From: Tragulus kanchil
Lineage: Eukaryota; Chordata; Mammalia; Artiodactyla; Tragulidae
Reading direction: 5' to 3'
NCBI GenBank assembly: GCA_022376925.1
Contig: JAIOJX010000025.1
Span: forward strand, 182,341,801 to 182,405,800
DNA length: 64,000 nt
Shown one piece after another: positions 24,000 through 37,321 of the stretch (position 1 is the stretch's first letter; each line of letters starts with the position of its first letter). The position numbers and the translations under genes were made by a program. Under the pieces are notes generated by a model. It searched no databases. It was not told where the DNA came from and was given only the letters and a program-made list of their open reading frames with translations.

Positions 24000-24365
24000 T
24001 ATTCGTTTGCTGGGATGGCCATAATAAAAATACTACAGACTAGGTGGTTTACACACCGACTTATTTCTTCAGTTTTGGAGGTTAGAAGTCCAAGTTCACA
24101 GTCTGGTTTCTTCCCAGGCCCCTCTTCTTGCAATGCAGATGTCTTCTTCCAGAGTCTTCACTCGTTTTTCTTCTTTGCACGCACATGTCCAGTGTCTCTC
24201 TGTATGTCCTCATCTCCTTTTATAGGCTAGACTAAGGCACCCCGACCAAAGGCCTCATTTTAATGAACTATTTCCAAATGCAGATATTCTGAGATACTGG
24301 GAGGTACTGGGAGTCAGGGCCTCAACATAAGAATTTTTGAGAAATCCAATTCAGCCCAGAACACT
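24000..24365. repeat. Old interspersed repeat (left copy)
   Basis: GTTTGCTGGGATGGCCATAA, TTTTGGAGGTTAGAAGTCCA and CCAATTCAGCCCAGAACAC form a pattern common in mammals that I do not assign to a family. Copy at 25158-25521. Confidence 0.5.
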
Positions 24366-24521
24366 ACCTCTAGGCATGTTAGCCAGAGAAAACTCTGCAC
24401 GTGTTTGAGAATAACATTTAGTTTAAAGTAGTAAATAACATAGCAGATACTTTAAGTGTGTTGTCTTTCGAAAACAAAACACTTTATGGTAGTGAAAAGG
24501 AATGAACTGTAGCTACATGCT

Positions 24522-24745
24522 TGGACTTCCCAGGTGGCACCAGTGTTAAAGGATCTGCCTGCCAGTGCAGGAGCTGAAGGAGATGCAGTTTCAATCCCTG
24601 GGTCAGAAAGATCTCCTGGAGAAGGGGCGGGCTACCCACTCCAGTATTCCTGCCTGGAGAATTCTATGGACAGAGTCTTGTGGACTACACTCCATGGGGT
24701 CGCAGAGAGTCAGACAGAACTGAGAGCAACTGAGTACGCATACTA
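24522..24745 (+). mobile_element. Bov-tA SINE (left copy)
   Basis: TGGACTTCCCAGGTGGCACC head to GGTCGCAGAGAGTCAGACAG. Copy at 25680-25902. Confidence 0.9.
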
Positions 24746-26149
24746 CATGCATAAATCTGGATCGTTCTTAGAAACAGTATTAAATTGAAACAAAAATTAT
24801 CACAAAACTATATGTGCAAAATAGGTACATCTATAATAAGGTTTTTAGAAAGCAAAGACACATTCCTATTTTGGGGATACAGTAGGTGTATACAGTACAC
24901 CTACTGCTCTACTCTACAGTAGAGTATAATAAACTCTAAAGAAAAGCAATGTAATGAAGAAAATAAAATTCGGGATTCCTCCTGGAAGAGAAGCAGGGGG
25001 AGTGGTCATCATTCAGTCTTGTCCAACTCTGTGACTTCCATGGACTATGGCCTGCCAAGCTCCCTCCGTTTAATAAAAAAAAGTTTTCGGGGGACACCGC
25101 CTTGCAGTGCAAGGGTAATTTGAACTTGTGCATAATCCCATCTAGCAATTCTAATTGTATTCGTTTGCTGGGATGGCCATAATAAAATACTACAGACTAG
25201 GTGGTTTACACACCGACTTATTTCTTCAGTTTTGGAGGTTAGAAGTCCAAGTTCACAGTCTGGTTTCTTCCCAGGCCCCTCTTCTTGCAATGCAGATGTC
25301 TTCTTCCAGAGTCTTCACTCGTTTTTCTTCTTTGCACGCACATGTCCAGTGTCTCTCTGTATGTCCTCATCTCCTTTTATAGGCTAGACTAAGGCACCCC
25401 GACCAAAGGCCTCATTTTAATGAACTATTTCCAAATGCAGATATTCTGAGATACTGGGAGGTACTGGGAGTCAGGGCCTCAACATAAGAATTTTTGAGAA
25501 ATCCAATTCAGCCCAGAACACTACCTCTAGGCATGTTAGCCAGAGAAAACTCTGCACGTGTTTGAGAATAACATTTAGTTTAAAGTAGTAAATAACATAG
25601 CAGATACTTTAAGTGTGTTGTCTTTCGAAAACAAAACACTTTATGGTAGTGAAAAGGAATGAACTGTAGCTACATGCTTGGACTTCCCAGGTGGCACCAG
25701 TGTTAAAGGATCTGCCTGCCAGTGCAGGAGCTGAAGGAGATGCAGTTTCAATCCCTGGGTCAGAAAGATCTCCTGGAGAAGGGGCGGGCTACCCACTCCA
25801 GTATTCCTGCCTGGAGAATTCTATGGACAGAGTCTTGTGGACTACACTCCATGGGGTCGCAGAGAGTCAGACAGAACTGAGAGCAACTGAGTACGCATAC
25901 TACATGCATAAATCTGGATCGTTCTTAGAAACAGTATTAAATTGAAACAAAAATTATCACAAAACTATATGTGCAAAATAGGTACATCTATAATAAGGTT
26001 TTTAGAAAGCAAAGACACATTCCTATTTTGGGGATACAGTAGGTGTATACAGTACACCTACTGCTCTACTCTACAGTAGAGTATAATAAACTCTAAAGAA
26101 AAGCAATGTAATGAAGAAAATAAAATTCGGGATTCCTCCTGGAAGAGAA

Positions 26150-26675
26150 GCAGGGGGAGTGGTCATCATTCAGTCTTGTCCAACTCTGTGACTTCCATGG
26201 ACTATGGCCTGCCAAGCTCCCTCCGTTTATGGAATTAAACAGGCAAGAATATTGGAGTGGGGGCTTCTCCGGTGGTCCAGTGGGTAAGGACACCGCCTTG
26301 CAGTGCAAGGGGCGCCGGTTCGATCCCTGGCCTGGGAAGATCCCACGTGCCGCAGAGCGGCTGGACAGATGTGTCCAACTACCGAGCTGGAGCTCTGGAG
26401 TGCATGTACCCAGAGCCGGTGCTCTGCAACAACAGAGGCCACTGCGATGGGGGGCCCACACGGGCCAAAGAACAAAGATGGATGAAAATAGATAAATGAA
26501 AAGACCAAGAGAAGTGGCCCGCCTGCTCCCCTCCCTCCCCAACCCCTCCCCCCGCAAAAGAATATTGGAGTGGGTAACTGTTCCCTTTTCCAAGGGATCT
26601 CCCATACCCAGGGATTGAGACAAGGTCTTCCACACTGCAGGCAGATTCTTTACCATCGGAGTCACCAGGGAAACC
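26150..26675 (-). mobile_element. Bov-tA SINE, minus, split by a SINE
   Basis: Minus-strand Bov-tA in two halves (about 26150-26261 and 26575-26675). In the left copy of block 8 only 24994-25072 of it survives. Confidence 0.85.
26262..26557 (+). mobile_element. CHR-like SINE inserted in a Bov-tA
   Basis: GGCTTCTCCGGTGGTCCAGT head and GTGCCGCAGAGCGGCTGG body. Flanked by the 17-bp duplication AAGAATATTGGAGTGGG at 26245-26261 and 26558-26574. Confidence 0.95.
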
Positions 26676-26679
26676 CAAG

Positions 26680-27260
26680 GTTACCTGAATGGTCTATTTC
26701 TTACTTAGATGTTTATGAACTGCTGGAGGCCAACTGAGACCACTTGGTTACCAACGGAAACAGTAGTAGCTTTGGAAGCTTTCAAGATTCTTCCTCCCTG
26801 CACGGAGGGACCCAAGCAAGTTCAACTCACACACTGTGCATTCCACGCACCCCTATCGAAACATTTCAAATTATATCCAGTTTCACACTGAGCTTTTGTG
26901 ATACTTGGGGACACAGTGGCCGATGGATGCACAAAGTTAACAGAGATGCAGCCCAGATGCTCACAGAGATAGTTTCAAGGCACAGGGGCCCTCGATGCTG
27001 AGATGCGGAGTGTAGTTGCTGGAGGGGTCTTGAGGGATGGCAGCGCCTCTGTAAAGTTTCCCCCAGAAACAAAACAAACTGCTGAAGATTCAGCATAGCA
27101 ACTATTGCTGCTAGTCGCCTTTTTTTTTTTCTTGTAAAAGTGAAAACACTCTTCACATCATCTTCAGTTATCAAGCCTGGTGCTCTGTGACAATCTAGAG
27201 GGGTGGGATGTCAGAAGGAGGTTCAAGAGGGAGGGGGCATGTGTATACCTGTGGCTGACT
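26680..27260. other. Sequence without recognised features
   Basis: Apparently unique, with a T-run at about 27119-27130. No exon with splice sites and a homologous product was recognised. Confidence 0.45.
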
Positions 27261-27261
27261 G

Positions 27262-27538
27262 GTTTTTAAAAACATTTTGGCCTCTTTCTATTGGTTTTCT
27301 TAAATTTATTTTTCATCCATCTTTATTCTTCGGTCTGGGTTGGGCCTCCCATTACAGTGGCCTCTCTTGTTGCTGAGCACCGGCTCCAGGCATATAAGCT
27401 CCAGAGCGCTGGCTCGCAATTGGACATACCGGTCCAGCCGCTACGCGGTAGGTGGGATCTTCCCAGGCCAGGGATGGAACTGGTGCCCCTTGCATTGCAA
27501 GGTGGACTCTTTACCCACTGGAGCACCAGGGAAGCCCT
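27262..27538 (-). mobile_element. CHR-like SINE
   Basis: TTTTGGCCTCTTTCTATTGG through GGTGGGATCTTCCCAGGCC to AGCACCAGGGAAGCCC. Confidence 0.9.
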
Positions 27539-27539
27539 G

Positions 27540-27622
27540 GTTGATTCATATTGATAAATGGCAGACACCAACACAATCCCGTCAATCAATTAACCTCCAA
27601 TTAAAAAAAAGAAAGAAAAAAC
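27540..27622 (+). mobile_element. L1 3' terminal fragment
   Basis: CAATCAATTAACCTCCAATT followed by an A-rich tail is typical of the ruminant L1 3' end. The 7SK pseudogene sits just downstream. Confidence 0.5.
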
Positions 27623-27650
27623 AGGTACCAATACAATACAGGTCTTTCCT

Positions 27651-27888
27651 TGAGAGCTTGTTTGGAGGTTCTAGCAGGGGAGCGCAGCTACTCGTATACC
27701 CTTGACCGAAGACCGGTCCTCCTCTATCGGGGATGGTCGTCCTCTTCGACCGAGTGCGCAGCTTCGGGAGGGACGCACATGGAGCGGTGAGGGAGGAAGG
27801 GGACACCCGCCTAGCCAGCCAGATCAGCCGAATCAACCCTGGCGATCAATGGGGTGACAGATGTCGCAACCAGATCGCCCTCACATCC
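27651..27888 (-). pseudogene. 7SK RNA retropseudogene, 3'-truncated
   Basis: Read on the minus strand from 27888, this begins GGATGTGAGGGCGATCTGG and follows 7SK snRNA (the scaffold of the HEXIM/P-TEFb transcription-elongation control complex) with very few changes through GGTTGATTCGGCTGATCTGG and the GACGACCATCCCCGATAGAG region. It stops at about nucleotide 238 of roughly 330, at CAAGCTCTCAA. The flanks are a perfect 16-bp direct repeat, AATACAGGTCTTTCCT at 27635-27650 and 27889-27904, so it arrived by target-primed insertion. There is no A-tail and no pol III upstream element on its 5' side, so it is not a functional 7SK gene. Confidence 0.95.
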
Positions 27889-28141
27889 AATACAGGTCTT
27901 TCCTAAAAGCGAAGTGGCCTAAAGCGAACTTTGGAAAATGGGGAGCCCTGTGTATCAACGTGGAAAATAGTTGGCTTGTAACAAACTGTTCTTTGCCCTG
28001 ACTTATTCTGTCCCTAAGAAAAGTGTTTCCTTAAAGTCACTACAGGGCAGAAATTAAAAAAAACAAAACAAAACATTTTTTATTATAGATAAGATACACA
28101 TTTTATACCGATTTTGATGAAATGCAGATTCATGTTAAAAA

Positions 28142-28790
28142 TTGGTCGCAGCCTCTTCTCCGTTCCCGCGACGCCGGACCAGGTCCAGGCGAAGCCCGTC
28201 CGCGCTCCACCGCAACCAGCGATGGAGCACGCTCGGCGTTTCCGCAGAGACGCTGCCGACGCCGCTCAGTTGGACGCAAAGAGCCGAGAGCGCGGCCAGC
28301 ACCCGAGCGTTCAAAAACTCCCGCGAGAAGAGGAAAAGCCGCGAGACGACCGCGGGCGCAGGGCCAACGGTGGCTTCGCGCATGCGCAGGGGCCCAGGCC
28401 GCCCCTCTTCCGGTTCAAAGAGGGCTGGATCCCGCGGGAAGGCGGGAAGTGGTCTTGAGTTGGGGATGGCGCAGAGGCGCGCTGGCGCTTGGCAGGGTCG
28501 GCAGGAGGCTCGCGGCGCGGGGCTGCAGGTGAGCATGAAGAAGGGCGCCTTCTGGTGAGAGTGGGCCGGAGGCCGCTCAAGGGAGCGCTGGCGGGGCTCG
28601 TCGGAGGCGGGGACGTTAGGGTCTGGCTCAGGAGGAATGGCGGTCCACCGGGGCTAGGGAGCTGCGATCCGGGATCCGAGCGCAGACGCTGCCGGGTGGG
28701 CCGAGGGGTCGGGCGGAGGTTCGTGGGCCTCGGGAGGGCCCTGGGGAACTGGAGGGAGGCTCCTGGGAAGAGGATCACAGTCTAATCCGC
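28142..28790. promoter_or_regulatory. CpG island, probable FAM200B promoter and first exon (left copy)
   Basis: A GC-rich, CpG-dense block that starts abruptly at about 28142, after AT-rich sequence, and fades near 28790. It has a perfect NRF1-type GCGCATGCGC at 28378-28387, an ETS-type CTTCCGG near 28410 (CCGGAAG on the minus strand), and GGCGGGAAG further on. A CAG|GTGAGC donor at 28529 could end a noncoding first exon reading rightwards. In the human genome FAM200B and FBXL5 share a divergent promoter at this point. The decayed FAM200B frame lies 6.3 kb to the right, so this is most simply its promoter. The open frames across it are just a by-product of high GC. Confidence 0.7.
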
Positions 28791-30483
28791 TTAAAGCTCC
28801 CACCTGCAAGGGTGCACGCTCTTAAGGCAAGAGTCCTAAGGTGTGCACGGCGGCAGTACAGGAAACCAAGGAGATTAGCAGACATGAAAGGTAGTTTTAA
28901 GTTATTTGTTAGGAGGCAGGTGGGCCCTGCCTTCAGGAAAGAATCAAGCCTTAACCGTGCCTTTTAAAAACAGCAGAGTTTTGGACAACAGGTACACGTA
29001 AAACTATAACCAGCACACGGGCACTCAGCTCCCTACTGGAAAAAAAGGGTTTTAGAATTGAAGTCCTTTGTCTGCTCCATCCACTTCCCTTCTGTTCTGT
29101 CTTGACCACGGCCCCTCCCCTTTAAAGTTCCTTTGTGTTTTAATAACACGTATAGTGCTGTTTTGCATAGTTTTAACAAGTGTGTGTATCCTTTGGCGGC
29201 ATTCTTTACCTTAATGGTAACTCTAGTTCATTCACTGTTAACTTCTGAACGGGGGTTCCTTCGAACGAATATATCTACTATCCATATTCTTGCTTTGTAT
29301 TGCCTGGCACCCTGTAAATCTTTACATGTCAGTTGAATGGCCCGTCCGCGCTCCACCGCAACCAGCGATGGAGCACGCTCGGCGTTTCCGCAGAGACGCT
29401 GCCGACGCCGCTCAGTTGGACGCAAAGAGCCGAGAGCGCGGCCAGCACCCGAGCGTTCAAAACTCCCGCGAGAAGAGGAAAAGCCGCGAGACGACCGCGG
29501 GCGCAGGGCCAACGGTGGCTTCGCGCATGCGCAGGGGCCCAGGCCGCCCCTCTTCCGGTTCAAAGAGGGCTGGATCCCGCGGGAAGGCGGGAAGTGGTCT
29601 TGAGTTGGGGATGGCGCAGAGGCGCGCTGGCGCTTGGCAGGGTCGGCAGGAGGCTCGCGGCGCGCGGCTGCAGGTGAGCATGAAGAAGGGCGCCTTCTGG
29701 TGAGAGTGGGCCGGAGGCCGCTCAAGGGAGCGCTGGCGGGGCTCGTCGGAGGCGGGGACGTTAGGGTCTGGCTCAGGAGGAATGGCGGTCCACCGGGGCT
29801 AGGGAGCTGCGATCCGGGATCCGAGCGCAGACGCTGCCGGGTGGGCCGAGGGGTCGGGCGGAGGTTCGTGGGCCTCGGGAGGGCCCTGGGGAACTGGAGG
29901 GAGGCTCCTGGGAAGAGGATCACAGTCTAATCCGCTTAAAGCTCCCACCTGCAAGGGTGCACGCTCTTAAGGCAAGAGTCCTAAGGTGTGCACGGCGGCA
30001 GTACAGGAAACCAAGGAGATTAGCAGACATGAAAGGTAGTTTTAAGTTATTTGTTAGGAGGCAGGTGGGCCCTGCCTTCAGGAAAGAATCAAGCCTTAAC
30101 CGTGCCTTTTAAAAACAGCAGAGTTTTGGACAACAGGTACACGTAAAACTATAACCAGCACACGGGCACTCAGCTCCCTACTGGAAAAAAGGTTATAGAA
30201 TTGAAGTCCTTTGTCTGCTCCATCCACTTCCCTTCTGTTCTGTCTTGACCACGGCCCCTCCCCTTTAAAGTTCCTTTGTGTTTTAATAACACGTATAGTG
30301 CTGTTTTGCATAGTTTTAACAAGTGTGTGTATCCTTTGGCGGCATTCTTTACCTTAATGGTAACTCTAGTTCATTCACTGTTAACTTCTGAACGGGGGTT
30401 CCTTCGAACGAATATATCTACTATCCATATTCTTGCTTTGTATTGCCTGGCACCCTGTAAATCTTTACATGTCAGTTGAATGG
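28195..30483 (+). repeat. Tandem block 9, period 1143-1146
   Basis: Left copy 28195-29340, right copy 29341-30483. It duplicates most of the CpG island. Differences are run-length changes at 28314/29459 and AAAAAAAGGGTTTTAG against AAAAAAGGTTATAG at 29041/30185, plus GCGGGGC/GCGCGGC. Confidence 0.95.
29341..29932. promoter_or_regulatory. CpG island, right copy
   Basis: Second copy of the same island (tandem block 9), with the NRF1-type site at 29523-29532 and the same CAG|GTGAGC donor at about 29673. It lacks the leftmost 50 bp or so of the left copy, because its left edge is joined directly to AT-rich sequence that belongs downstream of the island. Small indels separate the copies (for example a run of five A in the left copy at about 28314 against four in the right). 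Confidence 0.7.
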
Positions 30484-31270
30484 ATACATGCTGTCGCATT
30501 TCAGCTAAATCATAATGAATAGGATTTCCGATGACTTAAGGCAAGAGAGGTATTACAGGCCCAGGGCATCACAGCCAGAATGAAAGCAGAAGTATAAAAG
30601 GGTATGAGGTATTTCAAGAACTGATGTAGTCTGAGAGCTTAAAGTGTAAAATTCTGTGGAGATACAGATTTAAAAAACATCACCCTGAGGAGATAACATT
30701 AACTCAGAGCCAATAGAGATTCTTGAATTCCGAGAAAAATGATTGGAGCTGTATTTTTAGAAGATAATACCCATAGCCCAGTGGAAATATGTCTAAGAGG
30801 TAAAAATTCATGGCACGTCATTAAAGACCGCACCTATCAAGCATCATAATAATGATCATTGCATTAGATGTGTAAGGCAATCATACAGACCTGCTGAAAA
30901 CCTTAGAACATTCTCCTAGTTTTGTTGAGAGCTGTTAACTTCTGTCAAGCTTAGAAGATTTTCTGCCTCTGACTCCTACTTAGCTGTTCCCTTGTATCCT
31001 CTTTCAGTTAGAAAAGGACTTAGCCTGCTTTTATCCCCACATCTGTCAGATCTGTACAGGAATGCAGTATGTCTACTGTTACTGTAGGTGAATGATCTGA
31101 AGAGAGAGGGTACGCCTTTGAAGATCCTTTTTGAACACAACAGTATAGGCTGTTGCTCTGTAACACAGCCCATAAGGAACTCCCAAAGAGGATTGTGTGG
31201 AGATGAGAATAGGGAGAATACAAAAGAATGGCATGATTTAAAGACAGTTGTTTTTTAAAATGTGTTTCTT
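30484..31270. other. Sequence without recognised features
   Basis: Downstream of the CpG island copies, probably FAM200B intron. The minus-strand frames at 30976-31223 have no recognised motif. Confidence 0.4.
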
Positions 31271-31271
31271 A

Positions 31272-31560
31272 TTTCCAGTGACTATTTAGGGTTGATTTCC
31301 TTTAGGATTAACTGGTTTGATCTCTTTTCTGTCCAGGGGACTCTAAAGAGTCTTCTCCAGGGAACTCTGAAGAGTCTTCTCCAGCACCACAGTTTGAAAG
31401 TATCAGTTCTTTGATGCTCAGCTTTCTTTATGGTTCAGCTCTCACATCTGTACATGACTACTAGAAAAACCATAGTTTGGAGTATAGGGACCTTGGTCTG
31501 CTTTAGAATACTCTATCTAGATTTGTCAAAGTTTTTCTTCCAGGGAGCAAGTACTCATTT
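31272..31560 (-). mobile_element. BovB 3' fragment
   Basis: TTAGGGTTGATTTCCTTTAG and TGTCCAGGGGACTCTAAAGA, with an internal 29-bp local duplication (AGTCTTCTCCAGGGAACTCT). Part recurs at 32531-32676. Confidence 0.85.
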
Positions 31561-33644
31561 TAAAATGTAACCAGGTGCCAGTTGATCTCTAGGGAACTGT
31601 TCTTCATTAAAGCATTTATCATAACTAATCAACTTGATATTTTCAGGCCCCACCTGAGGCAACCAACCAGCACTAAAAACACCACCATCCTAATATAATC
31701 CCCAACCTCTGACCCTAAACAGAAAAGCTCTTTCAGTAGGTGAACAAATAAAGAAACTGTTACATACAGACAATGAAAACACAGGGAAGACCTTTAATTA
31801 CTTATCACTACGTGAAAGAAACCAGTCTAAGAAATCTATATACGTGTAATTCCAACAGTATGACATTCCAGAAAAAGCAAAATTGTGAAGTTGAGCTGGC
31901 TAAAATAAAACTCAGTGATTACCGGAGATGTGGGGGTAGGAATGAAGTGAGGAATGACTACACAGGCTTGGGACTTGTAGGGCCGTCAAAATGCTCTGGC
32001 AATACCATATGGTGGATATATGTCATCATGCATTTGTCATAACTCATAGAGTGTACATCACCAAGAGCGAGCCTTGATGTGAGTTAAGGACTTTGGTGAT
32101 GATGATGTATCAGACTGGCTTTATCACCTGTAGCACGTTCCACCCTAGTGGAGGAGTGCTGATAATGGGGACGAGTGCCTATTTGGGGGCAGGGCCATGT
32201 AGGGAATCTCTACTTCTTGCTAAATTTTGTTGTGAACCTAAAGTTGCTCTCAAAGAAAAGTTCCTTAAATCTTTAACACATGTATTATACATGACATCCT
32301 CTAAGTCTTCTTCAAGTTTACTGTTAAATACAACTTAATGAGGTCTTATGGAAGATTCTCACCAAGGGGTTCTCCCTCTGGCTACATCTTTCTTGTTTCG
32401 AGGTCACCACCCCGTATGATGCCTCTTTCAAAGCTGGCGTTATTATTAAAAGATTAGACCAGAACAGATACAGTGGTGACAGACTGATGCAGATCAGTGA
32501 CCCTCAGGTCATTTGTGGGCTCCCCTGATGGCTCAGCTTTCTTTATGGTTCAGCTCTCACATCTGTACATGACTACTAGAAAACCATAGTTTGGAGTATA
32601 GGGACCTTGGTCTGCTTTAGAATACTCTATCTAGATTTGTCAAAGTTTTTCTTCCAGGGAGCAAGTACTCATTTTAAAATGTAACCAGGTGCCAGTTGAT
32701 CTCTAGGGAACTGTTCTTCATTAAAGCATTTATCATAACTAATCAACTTGATATTTTCAGGCCCCACCTGAGGCAACCAACCAGCACTAAAAACACCACC
32801 ATCCTAATATAATCCCCAACCTCTGACCCTAAACAGAAAAGCTCTTTCAGTAGGTGAACAAATAAAGAAACTGTTACATACAGACAATGAAAACACAGGG
32901 AAGACCTTTAATTACTTATCACTACGTGAAAGAAACCAGTCTAAGAAATCTATATACGTGTAATTCCAACAGTATGACATTCCAGAAAAAGCAAAATTGT
33001 GAAGTTGAGCTGGCTAAAATAAAACTCAGTGATTACCGGAGATGTGGGGGTAGGAATGAAGTGAGGAATGACTACACAGGCTTGGGACTTGTAGGGCCGT
33101 CAAAATGCTCTGGCAATACCATATGGTGGATATATGTCATCATGCATTTGTCATAACTCATAGAGTGTACATCACCAAGAGCGAGCCTTGATGTGAGTTA
33201 AGGACTTTGGTGATGATGATGTATCAGACTGGCTTTATCACCTGTAGCACGTTCCACCCTAGTGGAGGAGTGCTGATAATGGGGACGAGTGCCTATTTGG
33301 GGGCAGGGCCATGTAGGGAATCTCTACTTCTTGCTAAATTTTGTTGTGAACCTAAAGTTGCTCTCAAAGAAAAGTTCCTTAAATCTTTAACACATGTATT
33401 ATACATGACATCCTCTAAGTCTTCTTCAAGTTTACTGTTAAATACAACTTAATGAGGTCTTATGGAAGATTCTCACCAAGGGGTTCTCCCTCTGGCTACA
33501 TCTTTCTTGTTTCGAGGTCACCACCCCGTATGATGCCTCTTTCAAAGCTGGCGTTATTATTAAAAGATTAGACCAGAACAGATACAGTGGTGACAGACTG
33601 ATGCAGATCAGTGACCCTCAGGTCATTTGTGGGCTCCCCTGATG
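31416..33644 (+). repeat. Tandem block 10, period 1114-1115
   Basis: Left copy 31416-32530, right copy 32531-33644. The junction is at GCTCAG, a word shared between a BovB remnant and the A-box region of a Bov-tA SINE. One A-run indel (CTAGAAAAACC against CTAGAAAACC) lies near the left end of the right copy. Confidence 0.95.
31561..32525. other. Intron-like sequence, left copy
   Basis: No gene recognised. The plus-strand frames at 31773-32042 and 32093-32338 recur unchanged at 32887 and 33207 but carry no known domain, and their duplication is explained by block 10. Confidence 0.45.
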
Positions 33645-33835
33645 GCTCAGCAGTAACAAGTTCATCTGCCAGTTCAGGAGACCTGGGTTCAATCCCTGGA
33701 TCAGGATGGTCCCCTGGAGAAGGAAATAGCAACTCATGCCAGTATTCTCGCCTGGAGAATTCCATGGAGAGAGGAACCTGCCGGGTTATAGTCCCTGGGG
33801 TCGCCAAGAGTCAGACACAACTGAGCCAAATACAA
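33632..33835 (+). mobile_element. Bov-tA SINE
   Basis: GCTCCCCTGATGGCTCAGCA head to TCGCCAAGAGTCAGACACAA end. Confidence 0.92.
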
Positions 33836-34123
33836 GACTGCCCTTCTTCCCCACCCGCCTTCCCCACAGAAGAGCGGCAGGACTTGATGGAGAAGTTTGT
33901 AAGGAAGTGTTGTAGTAAGCTGAGAAGACCCAAAGGTTCCAAGTTCAAGGGGTCAGTGCCATGCATACTGTGAAACTGGGCATGGGCAGGCTGAGCTGAG
34001 AGGGAACATGCCTGGTGAGTGAGCTGGCTCCACCCTGGTTTGCTGGAAGTAGCTCTGTCAGTGTTCTCTGCATCTCCTGCTGCCAACTGCCACTTTTCAC
34101 AGCATTGTTTCTCTCCCAGTCTT

Positions 34124-34173
34124 GGTCGAAGTGGTCTGCCTTGAAGAAGTGGGCCTGAGCCTGTATAGCATGG
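34124..34173 (+). other. Possible noncoding FAM200B exon
   Basis: A pyrimidine-rich acceptor (GTTTCTCTCCCAG) ends near 34120 and a GTGAGG donor starts near 34174, bracketing about 50 bp without an open frame. This lies between the CpG island and the FAM200B body, where human FAM200B has noncoding exons. A second candidate begins after GGTCTTATTCCCAG near 34304. These are guesses from splice-site shape only. Confidence 0.2.
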
Positions 34174-35048
34174 AGGTGAGGCGATTTACCAGTTTTTTGC
34201 TTCGATATCCATGTCCTTTGATTTTGTGAAGGTCTCCTATAGCTGGGAGCAGTAGTGCTCTGTCTTGTAATGCTTAATGTCTTACCTCTGGTCTTATTCC
34301 CAGGTCAAGGATGCACTCCAGAAAAGTTGTAAAGATATATCATCAGCTTCAACCTTAAAGAGTTGACCTGGCCATGGTAAACCTCATTGGAACCTTACTA
34401 GATCAAAGCATAACTGGGCATCTTAAAAAATATCCTTCCCATCAGAAAGTGTCAGGAATAAACATCTTTTAAGACAGTTCCAGTGTAAGACGGCAGTTTA
34501 GCAGATAGGCTAGTTTCTCTGACCATCAAGCCGTCATAGCCTACCAACACAAGATAAGAAAATGTCTCTGTATCAGTTTTTTTCTTGTATGTGTGGGACC
34601 CATTTAGTAGGTCATGAAATCAGTTTCATGAGTCACAATGGACACTTTTCAAAACAAAATAAAAATGGCAGTATCAGAGTGCTTTGCGTGAACCCTTTGC
34701 CAGAATCATGCACCTTGCAAGGAATACTAAGGTCAGTTTAAATATGAAAAGATCTTTGATGGAAGGGATGTGATGAATAACGTGTACATTGATTGCCTGG
34801 GAAATGATTTTTCAGTGTTTGTTCACTGATGTCTTGTTTGGTTTTCATAACAATAAGGCTGATGTGCAGTCTGGTGTATGTTACCATGACTTACAAATGA
34901 ATAGAAAATCTGAGATGTTCAACTGAGATTCAGTTGCAAACTGAATTTTTTGGAAAGATGTTATCTAGGCTATAAATACATACAAATACATAAAATGTAT
35001 ATTTGAGTTAGTGGCAATTACAGCATTTTATTCAAAATTGCTTTTAAA

Positions 35049-36992
<1,944 letters not shown>

Positions 36993-37108
36993 ATCTTACC
37001 GGACTTTTGTTGACCTTTCGTATCATGTGATACTTTCCTGTGTTGTGTGTAAATATTAATATAGCATTGTATGTGATATGTTTATATTTTGTATTTTTAA
37101 TATTTACT

Positions 37109-37114
37109 AATAAA
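37109..37114 (+). terminator. AATAAA poly(A) signal after FAM200B remnant
   Basis: AATAAA in an AT-rich stretch 117 bp after the FAM200B stop codon, in the position expected for its 3' untranslated region. An identical hexamer at 38229-38234 is the duplicate. Whether the locus is still transcribed cannot be told from sequence. Confidence 0.45.
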
Positions 37115-37321
37115 GTCATAATGTAATTTTATGTTCATTGACCAGAAATTTAATGAACTTTGATGTGAGGTAAGGTATGGTTTTAGAGGCACCTGTGAGA
37201 CAAAAATGAATAACTCAAAGAACATTCTGTAGTGGAGCTTATGTGCTGGTGAGGAGAGAAAGAGACAGCTAGGGTAATAAATAACCTTCATCATATTCAG
37301 CAGATAGTCTTTGCTATAGGA

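Larger units (their letters stand above)
23963..26229 (+). repeat. Tandem block 8, period about 1158
   Basis: Left copy 23963-25072, filler 25073-25120, right copy 25121-26229. Of the filler, 24 bp are identical to the SINE start at 26289-26312 (GACACCGCCTTGCAGTGCAA). Copies differ by one A in a run (ATAATAAAAATAC against ATAATAAAATAC). Confidence 0.94.

Noticed and set aside
27651..27888. Functional 7SK RNA gene
   Set aside because: Truncated at about nucleotide 238, flanked by a target-site duplication and lacking an upstream snRNA-type promoter on its 5' side.
28114..29932. Several overlapping open frames of 90-230 codons on both strands of the CpG island
   Set aside because: They are Arg/Pro/Ala-rich frames produced by high GC content, present in many frames at once, without homology to a known protein or to FBXL5.
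31773..33452. Duplicated plus-strand frames of 81 and 89 codons
   Set aside because: Their identity comes from block 10. They have no recognised domain, no splice context and no known homologue that I can name.
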